This document shows positions 1 through 12,100 of a DNA stretch of 64,000 bases, piece by piece. Each line of letters starts with the position of its first letter. The stretch's first letter is position 1. The stretch is from Membranipora membranacea (lineage: Eukaryota; Bryozoa; Gymnolaemata; Cheilostomatida; Membraniporidae). A program made the position numbers and the translations under genes. The notes below the pieces were generated by a model, which was not told the origin of the DNA, made no database searches, and saw only the letters and a list, made by a program, of their open reading frames with translations. Where the stretch lies: contig OU612067.1 in the NCBI GenBank assembly GCA_914767715.1, positions 8,124,001 to 8,188,000 on the forward strand. Reading direction: 5' to 3'.

Positions 1-99
1 GGGATAACTTCTAGTTCATAATAAGAACAAAATTGTATGAAAATGAGAAGATAACTCTACAGCAACTTGAAGCCAAAATACTTTTAATGAACTGAGTAT

Positions 100-235
100 T
101 ATATTATCTCTTCATATTTCATAACGAGTATGACACGTTGTGACGTCCCACATGGCCTGCTCGCTGATTCCCAATGCCAATTGAAGGTGAACACCTTTTA
201 AGTTTGAGCGACCATAACTGTCGCATATGTAATGC
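100..235. repeat. Truncated foldback-element arm
   Basis: Matches the right arm of the foldback element at 38227-38803 (shared stretches include TATGACACGTTGTGACGTCC and CTGATTCCCAATGCCAATTG). It is fused directly to reverse-transcriptase sequence near 236, so it is a fragment caught in a rearrangement. Confidence 0.6.
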
Positions 236-245
236 CGTGTTTTCT

Positions 246-1235
246 TCAAAACCTTAACAGATATACCATCATGACCAGTTGCCTTATTGTCAGAAATGTT
301 TTTGTAGATATTTGAGTAAAGCGAGTCAATTGAGAAAAAGTTTTGGTTGTCACTGGTCTTATCATGTTATATTCATGAGAATCAGGCATCTCTTTGGATA
401 TGGATTTTGCAATCGATGTAAAGTGTCTGTTCAATTCTTCAGGGGATAAACCCCCAATATTGACCATCGGTGAAATTTTAGTTTGATTGATTCCTAAAGC
501 TTCCCAAACAGGTCTGATGTTATTTTTGTTATTTTTAATTATATCTGAAATAACCGATTTTTTATTCTTCTTAATAAAATTTGTAACATAATTGCATTGA
601 ATTTTGTATTTTTCCCATTTGTCCTCTCCATTCAATCTATCATGCAAATGCATGTGTGATTTTACCTCTACCATAATCTAACCATTTGGGCAGTTGAGCA
701 GTTTTTACAATCTTTTCTTGGCGATGACAAGTGTTTTGATTGATGAACTATATGTGTCATTAAATCTTGCATACATACGGTCTACAGTATTCTCACACAA
801 TACATCATTAAAGTGACTACCTGAAAAAAGGTCATGTATATTCTGGTTTGTGGTAAATTTGGAATAGTCATTGAATTCAAATGATATTCTTTTTGCTTTC
901 ACCTTTAATGTGGAAAATAGAATTTTAATGAAAATTAAGTAATGATCACTCATTCCATATTTTATAATTCCACTCTCTGACATGTCTGAGGGCAAATTTG
1001 TGTATACATGATCGATCAGAGTGCTGGATGTTTCTGTAATTCTTGTTGGCTCCGAGATCAATTAACGGAAGGAAAAAGATCTAACGATATTCAACCACTT
1101 TCTGTTGCTTCTTTGTTCAATGAGATTGATGTTAAAATCTCAAAGTATAATCGTTTCATTATACAGTGAAAAACCCTTTTCAAAGAATTCGTAAGCAAGA
1201 TCAAACCATGTGGTCCTGGAGTTAGGAGGCCTGTA
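246..1235 (-). pseudogene. Non-LTR retrotransposon fragment (endonuclease end to RT start)
   Basis: Read on the minus strand: a broken endonuclease C-terminus at about 705-1235 (YRPPNS, DFNINL, LISEPTRIT, SDHYLI), then the linker to reverse transcriptase at about 246-674 with ITSIAKSIS-type spacer sequence and the RT entry motif KATGHDGIS in a shifted frame. A stop replaces the residue before DFNINL, and there is at least one frameshift near 370. It resembles the better kept element at 11700-14215. The catalytic RT core and 3' end are missing. Confidence 0.75.
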
Positions 1236-1576
1236 TATTTGTTACTCAATTTTTCTTTTTGTAACAAAAGTGGATTTGTTACTCAATTTTTCTTCTGGTG
1301 ACAAACTATGACAGGGACATGTAATCCAGCTCGTCTTGTTTCATAAAACTTTCAGAAACATAATTTAATTTAGAAATCTGTCAAGACTATGAGACATTAT
1401 CTTTTTACAAATGTAATGGAAATTGTTTAATTAAATAACCATTTTTTCCAATTTCCAGTTTCCTTTACAGCAAATTCATCGATCTTTACTAGCAACCGAT
1501 TTTTGCTCTCTGGCTAACCAATTAAACTTCCTGAGAGGACAACTATTTGTTCCAGCTTAGTATATGTAACATCAGT

Positions 1577-2175
1577 CACGGGCAAAAAAGGTCTATATGT
1601 ATTTGCAACGGATATTGCAATGTAAATTAAAACAGACGTAATAGACCATGGCGAGTCCAAATCTGCGGGAATTATCCCCCTACGCCTAGCGGTTCAAAAG
1701 ATACAACCCTTACAAAACGGTCTATTTGCACCATGCCACGCCATTGTTCAAGCAAAAATGGTCTATTTGTTGCTTTCTCGAGAGGTAAAACACATTGTCA
1801 CTTTATTTGCACAAAGCTCTTCAAAAGTCATTTAAACAGACTCATCAAGAAGAAAAGTTAGTAGTTTCTCTCATTTTCATGATTAGTACCAATATTGGAC
1901 ATTGCATCAGTCTATTTTTCATGTGAATGCCGAGCTTAAACATGCTAAGTCAGAAGATGCTTAAAAATTATAACCTTTGGCGTAAGATGACATCATCGCC
2001 TATTACCCAATCAGAATGTAATGATTATTCAGTTCCCTCTCCGCATGCATGTGACCACTTTTTTGTCCAATGAGATTTCTCGAAATAAGCTCCGCCCACT
2101 ATTGAGAGAGCACCTGTTACGATCTGCCATTTATTTTACAGCCATCACACAGGAAAGACCTCTATTAAATTTACA
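1577..2175 (+). promoter_or_regulatory. Upstream region of the DUF7869-type gene with two CCAAT boxes
   Basis: About 600 bp before the first exon at 2176. CCAAT boxes lie at 2007-2011 and 2067-2071, 165 and 105 bp before the proposed ATG, and no clear TATA box is seen. The motif GGTCTAT(T/A)TG recurs near 1590, 1715 and 1758, with related inverted copies (AATAGACC) near 1639 and 2293. That could be transposon subterminal repeats or factor sites. I see no other coding sequence here. Confidence 0.4.
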
Positions 2176-4757
2176 ATGATTCCAAACTGCAGTTGTGGAC
2201 GTTGCACCATCAGTCACAGATTTTTTTGCCAGCCTGCAGGGACATCAAGCAGCTCAGCCTCCTCTCTCCCAACTCTTTCTATCTCGCTCACGAGAATAGA
2301 CCAAACTGGTAAGTTACAGACACACATTTATTACGTCAGTTGAAGTTTACAAGTTATTGACATCAACCTATCATTCTGTCATCCAAAGTTGTGGCTATCT
2401 AGTAACCCTGTCCTAATTGATCTATCCTAAACTACTCCAATCTACATTGTAGACTTAGCAGAGCGGAGTGAGTTTGGTGAGGGAGCGCGTATCATCAGGG
2501 CAAACCCCAGTGCCACTAAGCGGGCAGAAAAGAGACGGTTGGTGAATTCTGGCTAAGCCAAATACATCAGCTCATCAGCTCAAGAGTCAGTGCCAAGGCA
2601 GTTACGCCAGAGACCTTGCCCTGCAGAGGGTCATCTCAGCCCGGTTTTTAAATGTCACACCTTCACAGAACCTGAAAGGCAGCAGGCATTAGATGCCTAC
2701 TGGGGACAAGGAAGACGGGAAGGCCGCTGGACCTACGAGGCCCAGTCAGTAAGATGTTTCATACGTTCTTACTGTTACAATGTTATCTCTGCCAGTATGT
2801 TTGCTTTTGTTTTCTCAAACTTGTTTGTATGTACCACTTTTACTCCAAATTAACTGCCTCTTAATGTTGTGACTGTTCTCTTTCAGAGTGCTCCTGGACG
2901 TGTAACATCTAGGAGAAAGTCTGTCTCCAACCAGTATTTTATTACCATGGCAGACAACACGCAGAGACGTGTTTGTAAGGAGTTTTACAACTGTACACTC
3001 GATGTGTCGTATCACAAGGTTTGTGCCTTCGATAGTTTCTGTTGGAAATGAGCTATGAATTATGGGTAACTGTGTCTTTGAATAAAGTCAGAGCTGCTGT
3101 TGATTAGCTTCTCCACTAACAGCGTTTGTAACTCTTCACTTATCTCTTTCAGGCGGCAAGAACTAAGAAGGTGTGCGTCAAAAATATCCGGACGCCACCA
3201 ACCCCTCACACACCAGCAAACAAAGTTTCTGAGATCACCATACGGCTTACCAAGGAACGTCTCAGGACTTTTAACAGGTAATTAAGTCTACCCATTGAAA
3301 GTTAGACGCAATTGACTCATTGGTGGATTAAGCTGGTACATCAGTTCAGTCGCTGTAGCTTGTTCATGATTTATGTGAAGCTTGTGCTTACCATCGGTTC
3401 TGTTTTTATTTCCCCAGGATACCAGCTCACTACTGCCGAGCAAAGTCGAAAAAGTTTTATCTAGAGCATGGACTCAATATCCGTATTCTATACGACGATT
3501 TCCGCAGCCACTGCCAAGCCACTCCTCCATCAATCAGCTGGTATAGAGAGTGGTTCAACACAAACACCAACATCGGGTTCTTTATACCCAAGTCAGATCT
3601 GTAAGTAGTCCATTCCACTGTAAATTTATGGTAAACTGAGATAGAGTCTGTATCGTGCGCTTCAATAGATTGGATGCTATTCAGTTATCAATGCTCTTGA
3701 GCAAAGTTGCATAATCCAACCTTGTTTTTGTTTTAGCTGTGACCGATGTATCCAATACGAGCGGGTAGGGGGTGATGCGGCAGCCCATCAGATCCATAAA
3801 GACAGAAAAGAGCTGAGTAAGATCGAGAAAGCTGGAGATCGAAGCAAGCCGAATACCATCAACGTAAGCTTCGATCTCCAGCAGATCATGCAGGTGCCAC
3901 GCTTGGCAGCGGGCTCTGCCTTTTATAAACAAAAATTAACTCTTTTTAACCTTTGTTTTCATGCAACTCTAAGTGATGCCAGTACACATGGTTACTGTTA
4001 CACCTGGACGGAAGTGGAAGGCATGAGGGGAGGCAATGAAATTGCCTCGTGTCTCTTCCACTTCCTAACCACAGTACCGTCCCTGATCACAGAAAAAAAC
4101 ATCATTCTGTGGTCAGACGGTTGTGTGGGACAAAACAAGAACCAGATGGTTGTAGCTGCTCTGCTAGCTGCCATCTCCACTCGACCTGCTCTTGATGGTG
4201 AGATAAGCATTGCCATCAAGTACTTTGAGACAGGCCATAGCATGATGGAGGCCGATGGCATGCATGGTCTCATTGAAAGAGCAGGGAGGGGTGTTGAGCT
4301 TGGCACTCCAGACAGCTACTACACGCTCTTCCAGACAGCGAAAGTCAAGCCGCCTAGATATACCGTGAAGGTGATGGATTTCACAGATTTCCAAAATTTC
4401 AGAGAGCTTTCTGAAAGGGCAATCCGTGAAACCTCCCTGATCGGTATATCGCAGTGGCATACGATCCGACTCGTAAAGGCTGGGACAGCAATTTCTATGG
4501 CTGTCAGTAAGAATTACGAGGCGGATCTGAGACAGGTCAGCTGGAGGAGGGTTGGGGCACCAGCCAACCTTCAACTGATTAATGCTGCCTATGATAAGCC
4601 CCAGCGTGTGTCAAGGCTAAAGCTCAAAGACTGCCTGGAGCTCGTTGATAAGCTTGCGAATCATCGTGTAGCCAGGCAGTTCTTTGAGGGGCTTGTCAGG
4701 GACCAGGAGCGCCTGTATCCTGCTGTGGCAGAGCAGACTCAGGAGGATGACATCTGA
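2176..4757 (+). CDS. DUF7869-type RNase-H-fold/transposase-like protein, six exons, one in-frame stop
   Basis: Exons by GT-AG sites: 2176-2308, 2453-2748, 2887-3018, 3153-3277, 3418-3600, 3737-4757. All five junctions keep frame, giving 630 codons including the terminal stop. Exon 2 carries KRRLVNSG, then TAA at 2554-2556, then AKYIS. Later exons have VCKEFYNCTLD, IPAHYCRAKSKK with YLE, CDRCIQYE and FDLQQIM. The last exon holds the core: YCYTWTEVEG, NEIASCL, ILWSDGCVGQNKN and ETGHSMMEADGMH, an acidic-residue pattern I associate with DUF7869 proteins common in cnidarians, echinoderms and insects. The family's biochemical role is unproven; a DDE-like mobile-element origin is my inference. The single TAA suggests a recently disabled copy, a short upstream reading with re-initiation, or a polymorphism. 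There is a poly(A) signal AATAAA at 5038-5043. The gene is absent from the co-duplicated blocks, which fits later insertion. Terminal inverted repeats were not identified. Confidence 0.75.
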
Positions 4758-4947
4758 TGTCATCCTAGCCCCTGGTTCTGGAAGAGTATACCGAATTGAC
4801 GGAACCAAAGTTCATGGTGTACAGTAGCCTGTGTACTAGCATCACTAAGAGTTGCATTTTTATTGATAATGATTATTTTTTACAGTATTGTTGTTTTCTA
4901 TTGAATTTTTGCTTGGTTATGAAAAACTTTGATCGATCTGTGACTGG

Positions 4948-6850
4948 GCACAAACCTGAAATCGTGATAATATATACAAAGTTATTTACACCTTAAGAAC
5001 CCTTTTTTTTTGGTGATCTGATAAGGCTCAGTTATTAAATAAAACAGTACTGTGTTATAACTCATGAACTTTACTTACTTTAGCCTGGTATATTAGCCCT
5101 ATATTTTGTAGTTATCGTATCTTGGCTCATGCATTATCTAGTACCACAGAGCGCCTTTATGGCGAGCTATGCTAATTTATCAATCTTTTCTGTTGGCGGG
5201 TAATAAAAAATACTGCTGTATACAATGATTTTAGGTGATCTTACACTTGGCTTATTGTATCAGTCTTTAGTAGTAACTCAAGAGAAAGTCCAAATGTTCA
5301 CAGGCTGTGAACCCTATTCCAAAAATCAGTGCACTGGCATGTTGCATGCAACTGCCTTGAAATATCAAGGCTTTCATTCAGCAGCCAATAGCAATATGAC
5401 AATTCTTTTTGTTGATGAAGAACAGTTTTAAGTAGGCTTTAGAATTGTCTCTTCTTGCACAATAACAAAACTCTAACCACAATAATTTATGAGAAAATAA
5501 ATTGTATTTTTGAAAATGGTTGAGTTTGTTATCGAAGACTAAAAAATGGATTGAACATTTATAGGTAGGGAGAGATTTTCATCTGAACTGGAGTTCTTTC
5601 TCAAAAACTGATTGCTTGATATGGAAGGTGTCTATTCTCCTCATTTCCATACACCTGGAATCAACATTGTATAACCAATATCATACTATTTTATTTCAAG
5701 TTGGTGGCTCCCCATTGCTGTTAATTAGGAATTCTAAGTCTTGGCAATCATTGGTACGGGTCAGGTATCAGGTATATCTAAAAGTTTGGATACAGATTGG
5801 GTAGGGGTACAAGTGAGATAGCACAATTGATCCTGGTTTTAGCAGAATGTTGATTAATCAATTTAGTAACTTGGAATTATACAGAATATAATGCAGGTAA
5901 GGCAATAACTCAGTTCAGGTCAGGACTGCAAAATCTATCAATATTAAATCTAATAATGAATCTGATGATTGTTTTAACTATGAGAATAGCATGAAAATTT
6001 GTCCTCACAGAGATGCCTAAAATATGACATCAAAACCAGAGTTGTTTTCCCTAACTCTTCAAGAATAATCATAAATATTGATATAGGGTTAATTTCAACT
6101 ACAAGTATACAGTTGGGTTGGCTGGCTTGCAATACCAAGGTGTAGCAATCAGTACAACTGATATCACAAACCAGGCGGTGTGCACAAAATTGGGTTGTTT
6201 CTTTCTGTGATGACATTTTCATGGTTCAAATAATTTATTTTGATACAAAACATGATAAAATCTCAAAACTTTATGAATTTAGTTTAAATGTGTTTATAGC
6301 TTACTATAAAAAACTAAATAAGTAGGACTGAATTAAACCTTCAAATTGTAAAAAGACCGGAAAGACAGAGCGGAACATCTGCAAACAATCAGACTGCCTC
6401 CCACAGGCATGCTGCTAGGCCACCCAAGGAACCAGATTGATCACATGTATCACATCACGATTGGTGATCATTTATCCCATTTATATCAATGTTGACTTAA
6501 CTGTCTCTCAAAAAACACTACAAACACTAAAACAGTGAATTTTCTTTCAAAATAATTTAAATATCAAAAATATTCCATTATCATCCCTTAACTACTGTAA
6601 CACCTGCCATTTCACAATGTATTCTTACTTCTTTCTACCCAATAGTTTTTAGGTAAGACTCAACAAATATATGTCATCCTTTACACAGATTCAAATGTGA
6701 GAATAATCTTGAGGGATCAACAAGGCTATACATCGCACTAGTTAGAGGCACCTATGTTTACCTAATTTATCGTATAGACAACTGGTTGCTCTAAATTATG
6801 TGGCTTTAATTATTTTGAAAGTCTTGAGAAAAGGCGCTGACAACATATAT
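4948..6850. repeat. Co-duplicated flank A, 3' of lectin gene 1
   Basis: Aligns by eye with 34845-36445 (block B) and from about 5800 with 50525-51650 (block C). Shared stretches include TTGGCTCATGCATTATC (A and B) and AACTAAATAAGTAGGACT (all three). About 5860-6230 is shared with C but missing in B. Short ORFs inside are not preserved between copies, except the one at 6361-6495. Confidence 0.75.
6361..6495 (+). other. Possible terminal exon, copy A (conserved frame)
   Basis: Plus-strand reading ending in IGDHLSHLYQC and a TGA at 6493-6495, preceded by IRLPPTGMLLGHPRNQ. The same frame and stop occur in blocks B and C with amino-acid differences. No domain is recognised and no upstream exon was found. 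It could be the 3' end of a gene convergent to the lectin genes or old repeat coding sequence. Confidence 0.3.
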
Positions 6851-6873
6851 CTATATATATATATATATACATA
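6847..6873. repeat. (TA)n microsatellite
   Basis: Alternating TA tract. The same tract followed by TAGCCTTTGCAGTTGTCTAG occurs at about 9053-9081 and 36446-36472, always just beyond a terminal exon of the lectin-like genes. Confidence 0.85.
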
Positions 6874-6953
6874 TATGATACATATTTGCCTTTGCAGTTG
6901 TCTAGTTAGAAAATATGACATTGAACAAACATGAACATGTATGTGAATTGGTG

Positions 6954-7109
6954 TTACCGACTGAATACCTCGATTTCCAATATGCAAAAATGATGCCCTG
7001 TGCCTGGTGTGTATGTCTTAACGAAGCGTCCAAACAAAGTGAAGGAACAGGTTATCATACTTGGCATTTGCGTAGGCTTCTCAACTCTCACTCCACATAG
7101 TGCTTCATC
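6954..7109 (-). pseudogene. Extra partial copy of lectin gene 1 terminal exon
   Basis: Minus-strand reading from MDEALCGVRVEKP to EIEVFSR and a stop at 6954-6956, about 95% identical by eye to 9149-9300. The 5' part of the exon with its acceptor is missing, since homology breaks at about 7110 in TCCATGTCCATCATG. It lies 3' of the intact exon, so it could only be used if spliced alternatively, for which there is no acceptor. Confidence 0.7.
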
Positions 7110-7186
7110 CATGTCCATCATGTCCATCCTGCAGTGCTAACTGGCCATCCATTTCACCTCGTATCTATATCAAAATGTGACTGTGA

Positions 7187-7495
7187 CAAACCCATCCGGA
7201 TCATGCCTATTCAACAACCGCAGGATGTCCGCGTGGGATCCGGTGGTTGCCAAATAGACATCCGGTTGGCACTCGGGCATCCTGATGGGATTGTTGACCC
7301 CTGTTCTCAAACCTTTTCTCCTCTGTTACAAACCCATCCGCCTCCGTCACATTTGTGTCCAGACGCGTTTTATGCATCCGGATGGCTATTTGGCATCCGA
7401 CGGTTGTCCGAGTGCCAACCGGATGCCCATCAGGCAATCACTGGATGCCACGCGGACGTCCAGCGGTTGTCTGATAGGCGTCCGGATGGGTTCAT
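7187..7495. mobile_element. GC-rich foldback element
   Basis: Long imperfect inverted repeat with arms of about 85-90 bp at about 7187-7277 and 7409-7495. Both arms read CATCCGG, CAACCGC, GTCCGCGTGG and CATCCGGTTGGCACTCGG from the outside in. The central spacer is about 130 bp. It is markedly GC-richer than its surroundings and has no coding capacity. It sits in the DNA separating the two copies of the lectin terminal exon. Confidence 0.7.
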
Positions 7496-9050
7496 AGCGC
7501 AGCACACCCTGTGGTAGGCTTTATGTACAGCTTTTAATTTGTTAGCAACAAAGCTACCTTAGGTGTGCGGTCAGTACTGGACGGGCAAGAACGGGCGGAC
7601 AAAATCTTTTGATAGACAGACAGAATATACTGGCTGAACAGTTTTGGCATGGCAGAGGGACAGGGACAAAGAAGAAATTTTTCTCTCTGTTGGACCGGGA
7701 TGGACGGCAATCCATACTCTACTTTTACTGGCTGACTGCTGTTAAATTTACAAATTCTCAATCATGTATGGCACCTAGTGGATATTATCTCCGATGTATA
7801 TAGTATTATGAAAACCCAACATCTAATAACATTATCTTTCTTTTGCATAACAATCTGTTGCGTAGTTATTCAGTTTGTATCTGTAAGGTAAATCCGGAAA
7901 TACGTATCGTCGATTTAGAAATCTAATGTTGGTAATTTTGGCTTATAATCAAACTTTGCCCCTTCTGGACCTCCCTTTCCAACCAGAGAGGGTGAGCTTG
8001 TGGGATTCCGGGTTACGGAGTCACCACATTAACTCTCCACTAATGAGATCTGTGCTCACGAGCTTGGTTAGAAAATTCTCACCATGTTGTACAAAAAAGT
8101 GTTCTTTTGTACAATTATCTAGAAACAATCTCATTTAATTCAAGCGCAAAAATCCAAATCAAGGGTATGTCCTTTAATTCTTATTAATTATTTCAAAGTC
8201 ACTCATGCAATTCAACTTTTCTCTTTAATGATACAATGTATGCCAAAATTAATGCTCCTAGTCTTCATGATACAAATGATCCAACCGAATGTCAAAATGT
8301 GCCATTATCATTGATAAAGCAAATTTTATTTTCCTAGAGAAATTAACTAAAATGCAGCAAATGAAATAACACAACGAAAATAATCAAACTTTCATGCTTC
8401 TTTAAAAAACTGACCTAACTCCAAATGAAGATACAAACAAAGAGCACTGCCTGAGGGTCGCCAAACAGATGGTGCATTTCAATTGACAACAATGTTCTTA
8501 AATAGTATAGTTCTAGACACATAAAAATTACTGCTGACTTACATAAGCAAATAAAAAAGATTCAAAACTATTTTCAATTACCGCAAAAGTAGGGTTGATC
8601 GGCCGCAAGAGTGGGTTGATGTAAGTCAATTGATGGTGTTTTATGCTAATACTGCATTGTCTCTGTTGGCACCACCTTTACTTTGTTGTCACGGTTGTGG
8701 CGTTAGGGTGGTACCAGTATTAAGAATAGACCTTGGATTTAATTAAATTGCGTGTCCTGGACTAGAGGTTAGATGTACTTGCTGTCAACAGCGTATCCTT
8801 TAGTCAAGGTTGAGTGAACTGATGATGATATGCTTAGAAATTGAATATTTTTATTGTGTCTGACGTTGTTATCCTATGGCTATTTATATTTTTGCTGCTG
8901 TGGATGCGACATCTGCACCCCCTGGTTGCGATGGTCCTCGATAAGCTGAGCTGGGCAGTACAAACTTCAGGCAAAAGCTTGATTCTATGACAGAATTGCT
9001 GAGCATTCTCAGTTTAATGAGTGGGAATCAAAAGCAAAAAGAGTCGGATA
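7496..9050. other. Unassigned sequence
   Basis: AT-rich sequence between the GC-rich foldback and the second TA microsatellite, with no counterpart in blocks B or C. Only short unconvincing ORFs are present. I recognise no gene, RNA or transposon terminus. Confidence 0.4.
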
Positions 9051-9052
9051 TA

Positions 9053-9081
9053 GTATATATATATATATATATATATATATT
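9053..9081. repeat. (TA)n microsatellite
   Basis: Uninterrupted TA dinucleotide tract about 70 bp beyond the stop of lectin gene 1, homologous in position to the tract at 36446-36472. Confidence 0.9.
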
Positions 9082-9148
9082 AGCCTTTGCAGTTGTCTAG
9101 TTAGAAAATATGACATTGAACAAACATGAACATGTATATGAATTGGTG

Positions 9149-12100
9149 TTACTGACTGAATACCTCGATTTCCATTACGCAAAAATGACGCCCTGTGCCT
9201 GGTGTGTATGTCTTAACGAAGCGTCCAAACAAAGTGAAGGAACAGGTTATCATACTTGGCATTTGTGTAGGCTTCTCAACTCTCACTCCACATAGTTCTT
9301 CATCCATGTCCAATCCTTCAAGTGTAGCCGCAACTGTGATCTCTGTATTTCTCATTTGATCAACTGTAAGAAATTTCAAAGTAATATCTGTTCAAGCATG
9401 GCAAACAAATACTCCATTCAGGTCCATTCCATCAACAGATTCCTTGTGTTTTTAGACGATAGGAAGAGCCAACAGATTTTAGAAGTGTAGACTCATGCAA
9501 ACGTAATAAAGTCAACTTGAATACTTACACTTATTTTCAGTGTTCCAGATCTTAACATAATTTACCGCATACACCTCTCCAAGATCAATTGTGATATACG
9601 TTTCCTAAAATAAACACTAGATTTTAAAATCTATTAAACATAAAAAACAAAACTGTAGTGTGTAGGGTTCGGTTAATGATAATCAAACATCAATAGTGGC
9701 TGCTTATCCGTCCTCAGAAATGCAAGTATGTTATATTGCGCGATAAAATCTGCTATATTGTGTCAGTTTTCTATTCACGCATATAATATATACTAGGTAG
9801 AATCTGGGTCTTTGCACGAAAATGATTTTTATTTTCAACATAATTTTGAATTGTCACACATTCTGCTGTTTTTTTTCTGAGTTCTGCGATCCAGTCCATA
9901 TATTCGACCCATAGCTTCACTCCATTAGTGCCAAAGAAACCAACATTGAAGAATTTTCTTTCATAAAAAATCTCGATTACTAAATATAAGATATGTCAAA
10001 ATTCGACCAGGCATCACTATAAAGTACAATAATTGAGATTCCTATCCTATATTTGTATAAAAATATCTTACTCACAAGGTTATACTGTCCACAGAATCTG
10101 TTACTGTTTACTGCTACCGCTTCACCGTCAACAGCATATGAAGGATGGAATGACGCATACACCATTGAGTGATCTGCAATTGTTTTCCCTTCAAAATTTA
10201 AAGTTCACAATAAATTTCTTGTAACCTTGTGTCACACTTGATGATTGAATCTCACACGGGAAGACAAACTTAGAAACTTCTTACTTCCTTTTCATGTTCA
10301 TTGCATATGTTCAAAGGTAATACTGGTATTCTGGCTTAAATATTGGTATAATACACCTATTTCTATTTTTGTCTCGATACAATACAAGGAATGGATTGAA
10401 AGTAGCTTAACATTAACCTCCGTTTCCATTAAAGGTGAAGGCAACTTGTGCAGAGTGTCCGTCTGAATGTACCATTTTCCCTCCCCTGACGCCTTATTCA
10501 TTGGCAACAAAGCTTTTAAGACATCAGAAGTAAGATTCTGGCATCCTTATTAATTTCCAAAATGTCAGAATGTGCAGTGGCCTAAGGTCATTTAATCACA
10601 GGCTACTTAGATGTACACAGGCTACATCACAAACAACAATGAAAGGATGGAGATTGTAATCCAATCAGACTGTTTGTTAAAATTGGCAAATATTTGAATT
10701 GCTTGATAAAAATGAAAAACAACACACATCTGCTCCTAGCTGCCTATTTTTAAACCATTTTTTCATCGCTGCTCTCAGCACATTAGATTCTGTTGGAGAC
10801 TTACTTCGAGGCTGCTATTATGTATCACACCTTATTTTCCATTTTTAATTCTATCATGTGGGCAATTTCCAGCTTTAGAATCCAAATATTGAGGAAGTTA
10901 TGGTCTCTCAAACTTACAAGGTGACGGCAGTCAATCGGCATTAAGAATCAGCGGGCATGCCATATGGGACCTCACAAAGCGTCATGCTTATTAAGAGTAT
11001 ATTATACTTATAATTCCACAGATAAAGTGATGATCAAAATTCAGACCTAGATGGGACTCGAATTGAGGACTTTTATACGAGCAAGCAACGCCGCTACCAT
11101 CGCACCACTGGGTCTAGCTCTGTACACCAGTAGACAATATAGATTAGTTGTAGCGGCGTTACCTGCTGGGCCATGAGGACCTGAGTGGGAATCCCAGTAA
11201 ATTTTGATTACTCAGTTTATTAAAGTATTGGCTGAATTTAGTGATTATCTCCTCCTGACCAAACTTTGAACTTCACTCTAGCAAAGTGTATTTATCATAG
11301 GTGAATTAGACCCACATGTAATTATGCATCATACCAATATAAACCCAATGAGCAACAATAATATTTAAAAAAAATATTATTTCTCAAAGAAATCTACAAA
11401 AAACAGCCTTTACTAACAAGGTAATGTATCGCAAACCTACTTCCAATAGTCTGATTTCTTCCAAATTGTTTTTGGTCGTTTAGAATAGGGCTGTCCAAAA
11501 ATGCCGACTTTTGCATCATTGTAAATACAAGCAAAATGTAACATGTATATCTATTTTTTAAAAGTATGCCTGATGTATGCTAACAATTGCGCAACACGCC
11601 AGAGACCTTAGCCTTTGATATACTCTCTTTGTCTAAACAAAGCCCCATCTATAACAAGCTTCAATTCAATCAATGTATGAGGCACAATAATCATTTGTCC
11701 CAAATGCCACAAGTACAATTATAATATATATATACTTTTTATTGGCATCAAAAGTCATCTCATTCGAAATGTTTTGCACTCAGTGCCAGAAAACAATTTT
11801 TTTTATAACAAAAAAAGAGAAACAGAAGGGAAATAATATCATCAATGATGTTGGTCAAGTCGATAATATATGGTTGAAAAGTAAAGTTTTGAATGAACTG
11901 AACTTCTCTTTAGATCTCAAATGTAACGGTAAAGAATTGTATGTAGCAGAAACTTTGTATCTTAGATTGTCTGTATGATATAAAAGTAAATGTTTATCAC
12001 GAAAATTGAACTTGGTAGTGTTTTTAAATCCTCTATATATAAATGGAGGTGTTAAAAAATTGTTTATCTTATGCGCAAAAAGTGAAGTGAAATAACAAAC

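Larger units (their letters stand above)
1..1576. repeat. Duplicated segment, copy 1 (partner 16873-18213)
   Basis: Nearly base-for-base the same as 16873-18213, both ending at the shared sequence TATGTAACATCAGT, after which the flanks differ. It contains a non-LTR retrotransposon piece at about 246-1235 and a noncoding stretch at about 1240-1576. This copy has about 235 bp (roughly 137-370) that the partner lacks. Because the retroelement frame here continues further into reverse transcriptase, the partner is more likely to carry a deletion. The left end is cut by the window edge. Confidence 0.85.

Noticed and set aside
2554-2556. Recoded stop (selenocysteine or programmed read-through)
   Set aside because: The codon is TAA, which is not used for selenocysteine, and no stimulatory structure is apparent. 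A simple nonsense change is more likely.
3998-4574. Minus-strand ORFs of 102 and 136 codons
   Set aside because: They are antisense to the last exon of the DUF7869-type gene, whose frame is supported by splicing and motifs.
5225-5804. Two small plus-strand ORFs in flank A
   Set aside because: The homologous stretches in block B contain stops and frameshifts, so no conserved coding is shown.
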